This document shows positions 5,515-8,859 of a stretch of DNA of 8,859 nt, piece by piece. The DNA is from Candidatus Cloacimonadota bacterium (lineage in GTDB: Bacteria > Cloacimonadota > Cloacimonadia > Cloacimonadales > JAJBBL01). Position 1 is the first letter of the stretch; the number at the start of each line of letters is the position of its first letter. The translations under genes were made by a program, and so were the position numbers. The notes under the pieces were generated by a model, which saw only the letters and a list, made by a program, of their open reading frames with translations, had not been told where the DNA came from and searched no databases. The stretch lies in contig JAJBBL010000038.1 of NCBI GenBank assembly GCA_020532365.1, positions 1-8,859 on the forward strand, read 5' to 3'.

Positions 5515-7575
5515 ATGAAAAAGTATTATCTGTTGTTTTTGCTATTCGTGGTGATGTTTTCGATGGGTGTCAGAGATGCCTATTCCGAACAAGTCTACGA
5601 TGAAACAGCAAAAGAAAAGGCGCTTATAGATTACTCTTATGAAGATTCCGAGTATTACCAGGAATATCAGGCTGAAAGAGATATAGTTCTGGAGCTATCC
5701 AGAAACGGTAATAGAGGGGAAATAAGCTCAAGATTCAATAGCTTGGCTTCAGAAATTGAAGAGAGTTACTTGCAACTTGAGATGTCTTTCATTAGAGATA
5801 AACATGATAGGATGCATTATGTGTATAAAGATATACAAGAGGTTGCAGACCAATATTATTTCTATGAAGCCCTTCTTAACTATTTAGTAGGGGATATTAA
5901 AACCACCAGAGAAAACTTAGAGTTACTCGTCGAAAAATATCCCTTTTCAAGAAAAATGAGACATGGAACTTTCTTGTTGCAAGCTATTTATGTTTACGAA
6001 CAAGAGAATGAAATGTATGTAGAGCTCTTTAATAAGTTCCCTAAGTTTGCTACTCCTAAGAATAGATTCTGGCTTGGTCAAGCGTACTTCAACCTTGCTA
6101 AGTACGAAGAATCAAAGTTGATAATGCAGGACTTAGTTAACAATGATAAATATGGGCTCCGTTCTCAAGTTATATTGAGTATGGTTGACTATATTGAGGG
6201 TGGGCAAAATAACGCCATCAATAGCCTTGAAACGATTAAGCAAAAATTCAGCCCAGCCGACAAAGGTTACGAAGTCGCTGTGTTGTCGTTAGCTCGCCTT
6301 TATGGACTGCTTGGAGAGCATACGCTTTCTTTGGACTCTTATAATGAGTATCTGCAGCTTCTTAAAGGGGAACCAGTTAGCAACGAGATCATCTTCGAGA
6401 TGGGGTTAGTCGCCAGAGATGCTGGTTATGTTGACCTTGCAAAAAATTATTTTTCTTCTAACACAAACAACTCTCCGAGTGCGCATCTATTTGACCGCTC
6501 GTTAGCAAACATAGCTACCATTATATCTGAATATGATAGCGTGGAAGATGGGATGACACTCCTTGAAGAGGCTATTATGCTTAATGAGGCCAATCGAGAA
6601 GCTTACCAAATAGAGAGGGATGCCTTAGAAGAGATAAAAGAGAGCTTAGAAGCTGTCATATATACTCCTACCGGCGCTAACAAGGGGAGACTCATTAGAG
6701 AGACAAGAGTTAATCTTGTAAAATTTATTGAGCTTCAAAATGTGAGAACATTAGGAGCAAAAGATGGAATTGAAAACTCAGTAGCTTATCGCTTACAGCT
6801 GATGAATGAAGAGTTTGTTAGCCTTGTTAAACTTATCCTTCAACTCGAAGAGTTAGTTGATAAAGTCGGAGATAAAAAGGAAGGAAGTGAGTCCTACAAA
6901 GTCCAAAGGATGCTCGAAGATATCGAGAACTTAAGGATAAGGGCTTACGTGCTGAAAATAATTGGTGAAGAGAATTTGCCGTTTGATTCTTCCCAAGGGG
7001 GTAGATGGCAGCCGATTAGATATGGGACTGACACTACGTTGTCGAGAAGAGAGAAAAAAGAAAGGAATCAACGATATCAACTTGCTCTTGACTTTGCTAA
7101 GAGAATTGTAGCTTTAGAGGATGAGCGAGAAGAAGCGGTTGAAGTTAACGACATCGATGAAATCGACAGAATAGATGAAGAGTTTGCTAATATTGAAGAA
7201 GATATTGAGTATACATTTGGAAATATTGATTTGTCAGATGAATTCGTTGGAAAAGTGGAAGAAGAACAAGATAAGCTGTCAACAGTATGGCACAATCTGA
7301 AGAAAAACAAAGATAAAGTAGTTGAATCCTATTACCAAGTTATAGCTAAAAAACTTAAGGATGTCAATGAAATATATTACTTAGAAGCGCATTTAGCCAA
7401 CATTTATACAGGTGCTCTATATCAAAGCATTCAAGATAGCATTCTTAAAATGGATAATGAATATAGCTTTTCTCTTCTTGATGTACTGTTTCAAGAGGTA
7501 TTGGAGAATGACCGTGAATTAGAAGATTTGATCGAACAATTTGAAGAAGAAGCGGTTCGAGGGGAGGAAATGTGA
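5515..7575 (+). CDS. Exported TPR and coiled-coil protein, probably periplasmic
   Basis: The product has 686 residues. ATG at 5515 is preceded by AAAGGA (5501-5506) at 8-nt spacing. Residues 1-24 form a signal peptide (MKKYY, hydrophobic stretch, cleavage likely after AYS); there is no lipobox Cys and no other membrane segment. TPR-like helix pairs are visible at about 112-145 (ending in EKYPFS), 183-216 (FWLGQAYFNLAKYEESK), 253-283 (LSLARLYGLLGEH) and 290-320. The second half (about 345-480 and 510-680) is highly charged, helical and acidic, consistent with coiled coils. A short Gly/Pro-containing break (about 487-505) separates the two helical parts. The acidic stretch at 533-565 is the most extreme. 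TPR proteins scaffold complexes, so a periplasmic scaffold linking the upstream barrel to other envelope parts is plausible. The gene overlaps the next by four bases. No enzymatic motif was recognised. Confidence 0.75.
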   Translation: MKKYYLLFLLFVVMFSMGVRDAYSEQVYDETAKEKALIDYSYEDSEYYQEYQAERDIVLELSRNGNRGEISSRFNSLASEIEESYLQLEMSFIRDKHDRMHYVYKDIQEVADQYYFYEALLNYLVGDIKTTRENLELLVEKYPFSRKMRHGTFLLQAIYVYEQENEMYVELFNKFPKFATPKNRFWLGQAYFNLAKYEESKLIMQDLVNNDKYGLRSQVILSMVDYIEGGQNNAINSLETIKQKFSPADKGYEVAVLSLARLYGLLGEHTLSLDSYNEYLQLLKGEPVSNEIIFEMGLVARDAGYVDLAKNYFSSNTNNSPSAHLFDRSLANIATIISEYDSVEDGMTLLEEAIMLNEANREAYQIERDALEEIKESLEAVIYTPTGANKGRLIRETRVNLVKFIELQNVRTLGAKDGIENSVAYRLQLMNEEFVSLVKLILQLEELVDKVGDKKEGSESYKVQRMLEDIENLRIRAYVLKIIGEENLPFDSSQGGRWQPIRYGTDTTLSRREKKERNQRYQLALDFAKRIVALEDEREEAVEVNDIDEIDRIDEEFANIEEDIEYTFGNIDLSDEFVGKVEEEQDKLSTVWHNLKKNKDKVVESYYQVIAKKLKDVNEIYYLEAHLANIYTGALYQSIQDSILKMDNEYSFSLLDVLFQEVLENDRELEDLIEQFEEEAVRGEEM
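7561..7575 (+). promoter_or_regulatory. Overlapping stop/start with Shine-Dalgarno that sets a GTG start
   Basis: GGGGAGG (7561-7567) precedes GTG at 7572 by four bases, and GTGA (7572-7575) contains both that start and the TGA stop of the previous gene. An ATG at 7570 is the last sense codon of the upstream gene and is followed at once by the stop, so it cannot start the next protein. Only the GTG preserves a signal peptide. The arrangement predicts termination-reinitiation coupling. Confidence 0.75.
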
Positions 7576-8859
7576 GGATTAATTATAAATTATCACTTGC
7601 ACTTATCTTTGTGCTTATCTTCAGTAGCCTCTTAATGGGCGCAACTAAAGAGTCAGAGCTTAGAGCAAAAACGGAAGAGAACTTAAGAATTAAAACTAAA
7701 GCATATAATTCGATGCTCGAATATCTTAGAAGATCTCCTGACGCCGAAAAGTACGAAAGAATAGATGATTTATACTTTAAATTGGGAGAGCTGAGCGCTG
7801 ATCTGTATCCAACCGATTCAGAACTCTCTCTTACATACTTTCGTAAAGTGCTGGAACTAAACCCTAAGTATCCTAATCGTGATGTGGTGCTCTATAATAT
7901 AGGTTATTTGCAGTCAGACTTGCAAAAAAAGCTAAGAGATACACAACGTCAAAAAAGGGTAGAAGATATTATCACCGAAGGGAGATATGAGCCTATTTTG
8001 AAATGGGGCGAGTCCGAAAGATTGACACTGGACAATACTAAAGAAGCTATCGACGCTTACACAAAACTTGTGCTTGAAGAGTCCAACTCCAAATATTTCG
8101 AAGAAGCTCTGTTCCGTTTAGGAATTCTTTACTACGATATTGGTATGGATGATGACTATGAACCTGTATTTTACTACAACAAAGCAAAAGATATATTTGA
8201 TGTCTTGGCTAAAGAAGATACCGACGGTTTTAGACATCTGAGCCTATACCAAAGAGCATGGTCGTACTTTAGTATCAATGATTTTGAAAATGCTATAGAC
8301 GACTTTTGTAACGTACTTAGTATAATGAACGAGAATTCAAAGTTCAAAGTCTTTTTCGAAGAAGATGCTATCGAAAATATTGCGTATAGCTTGGTGCGTA
8401 TGGATGGCTCAGATTACTCTGTTGCTTCCCATTCCGTCATATATGCAAAACAAAGATTACCTCAAATGCTTCAGAATGAACGCTATTTAACTACGATTCT
8501 ATACCGTGTAATAGAGATTAAAAAACAGCTGAACGCTCCTTTCCACGCAGTGGATTACTATGAAGCGCTCTTGGAACTCTTCCCCAATAACTTAAAGAAT
8601 CCCTCTATTGTAGAAGAAATAGTTAACCTATATACAACGTATGGCTATTTGTTCGCATCTGATAATGAGCTTAGGGATAAAGTAGTCGACCTAAAACAAA
8701 GATTGGCAGATAGCTTTAAAGGCAATTCAGGTTGGTATGAGACTAATAAAGAGATCAAAGGTTTTGATGAACAATTGCAAATAGTACGAGATTCTTATAT
8801 ATTCCTGGAACCAATGATATGGAATAGATTTGTAATTAACAGAAACTTAGATAACTATA
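7572..8859 (+). CDS. Exported TPR repeat protein, partial (3' end outside window)
   Basis: The frame stays open for 429 codons to the window edge. GTG at 7572 overlaps the upstream stop and has a good Shine-Dalgarno. The next in-frame ATG, at codon 22, would delete the signal peptide. Residues 1-23 are the signal peptide (MRINYK, then a long hydrophobic core ending LLMGA). TPR-like units are visible at about 64-98 (LYFKLGELSADLYP, then YFRKVLELNPKYP), 105-120 (VLYNIGYL), 156-190 (AIDAYTKLVLEE, ALFRLGILYYDIG), 222-252 (YQRAWSYFSINDFENAIDDF) and 325-340. The opening, a short helix then LYFKLGEL and a VLYNIGYL motif, is reminiscent of TPR proteins found beside ExbB/TolQ-type motor genes in gliding and envelope clusters of myxobacteria; I hold this loosely. 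Coupled translation implies roughly matched amounts with the 686-aa protein and a likely shared complex. Confidence 0.75.
   Translation, partial: MRINYKLSLALIFVLIFSSLLMGATKESELRAKTEENLRIKTKAYNSMLEYLRRSPDAEKYERIDDLYFKLGELSADLYPTDSELSLTYFRKVLELNPKYPNRDVVLYNIGYLQSDLQKKLRDTQRQKRVEDIITEGRYEPILKWGESERLTLDNTKEAIDAYTKLVLEESNSKYFEEALFRLGILYYDIGMDDDYEPVFYYNKAKDIFDVLAKEDTDGFRHLSLYQRAWSYFSINDFENAIDDFCNVLSIMNENSKFKVFFEEDAIENIAYSLVRMDGSDYSVASHSVIYAKQRLPQMLQNERYLTTILYRVIEIKKQLNAPFHAVDYYEALLELFPNNLKNPSIVEEIVNLYTTYGYLFASDNELRDKVVDLKQRLADSFKGNSGWYETNKEIKGFDEQLQIVRDSYIFLEPMIWNRFVINRNLDNY

Noticed and set aside
7077..7310. Minus-strand Ser-rich open frame inside the 686-aa TPR gene.
   Set aside because: The Ser-rich composition is what the reverse complement of Glu/Asp-rich coiled-coil codons produces; it is a shadow frame.

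Overview
The window looks like a chromosomal fragment from an A+T-rich, Gram-negative, probably anaerobic bacterium of the FCB group, with Candidatus Cloacimonadota (WWE1) as my best guess. The evidence is a very large secreted gingipain-like (C25) protease with tandem Ig-like modules and a nidogen-like 'TNGW' module, next to an outer-membrane beta-barrel protein and secreted TPR proteins. The taxon is inferred from remembered family resemblance, not from a search. No rRNA, tRNA, CRISPR array, insertion sequence or integrase was seen.

Layout. Positions 1-3879 (minus strand) hold one uninterrupted reading frame of 1293 codons that runs off the left edge. It encodes a signal peptide, a propeptide-like region, a C25 cysteine-peptidase domain and a string of beta-sandwich modules. 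Positions 3880-4494 are a 615-bp divergent intergenic region rich in symmetry. It contains a full match to the sigma-54 (RpoN) -24/-12 consensus reading toward the protease gene, at least three inverted repeats or dyads upstream of it, direct repeats, and a weaker sigma-70-like promoter reading toward the plus-strand genes. Positions 4495-8859 (plus strand) hold three consecutive exported-protein genes. They are a 304-aa putative outer-membrane beta-barrel (YjbH-like), a 686-aa periplasmic TPR/coiled-coil protein, and a second TPR protein that runs off the right edge. The two TPR genes overlap by four bases (GTGA), so they are very likely translationally coupled.

How it may work together. All four proteins carry export signals, so the locus is about the cell envelope or surface. 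The plus-strand set resembles the accessory part of an envelope machine, such as secretion, surface attachment or gliding, in which periplasmic TPR proteins partner an outer-membrane barrel. The divergent protease would be a surface or secreted effector under its own, probably activator-dependent, sigma-54 promoter. A functional link between the two divergent units is inference only.

The observations most worth a second look are the sigma-54 promoter with its upstream dyads, and the replacement of the expected catalytic His-Gly of the C25 family by Tyr-Tyr while the nucleophile Cys is kept.
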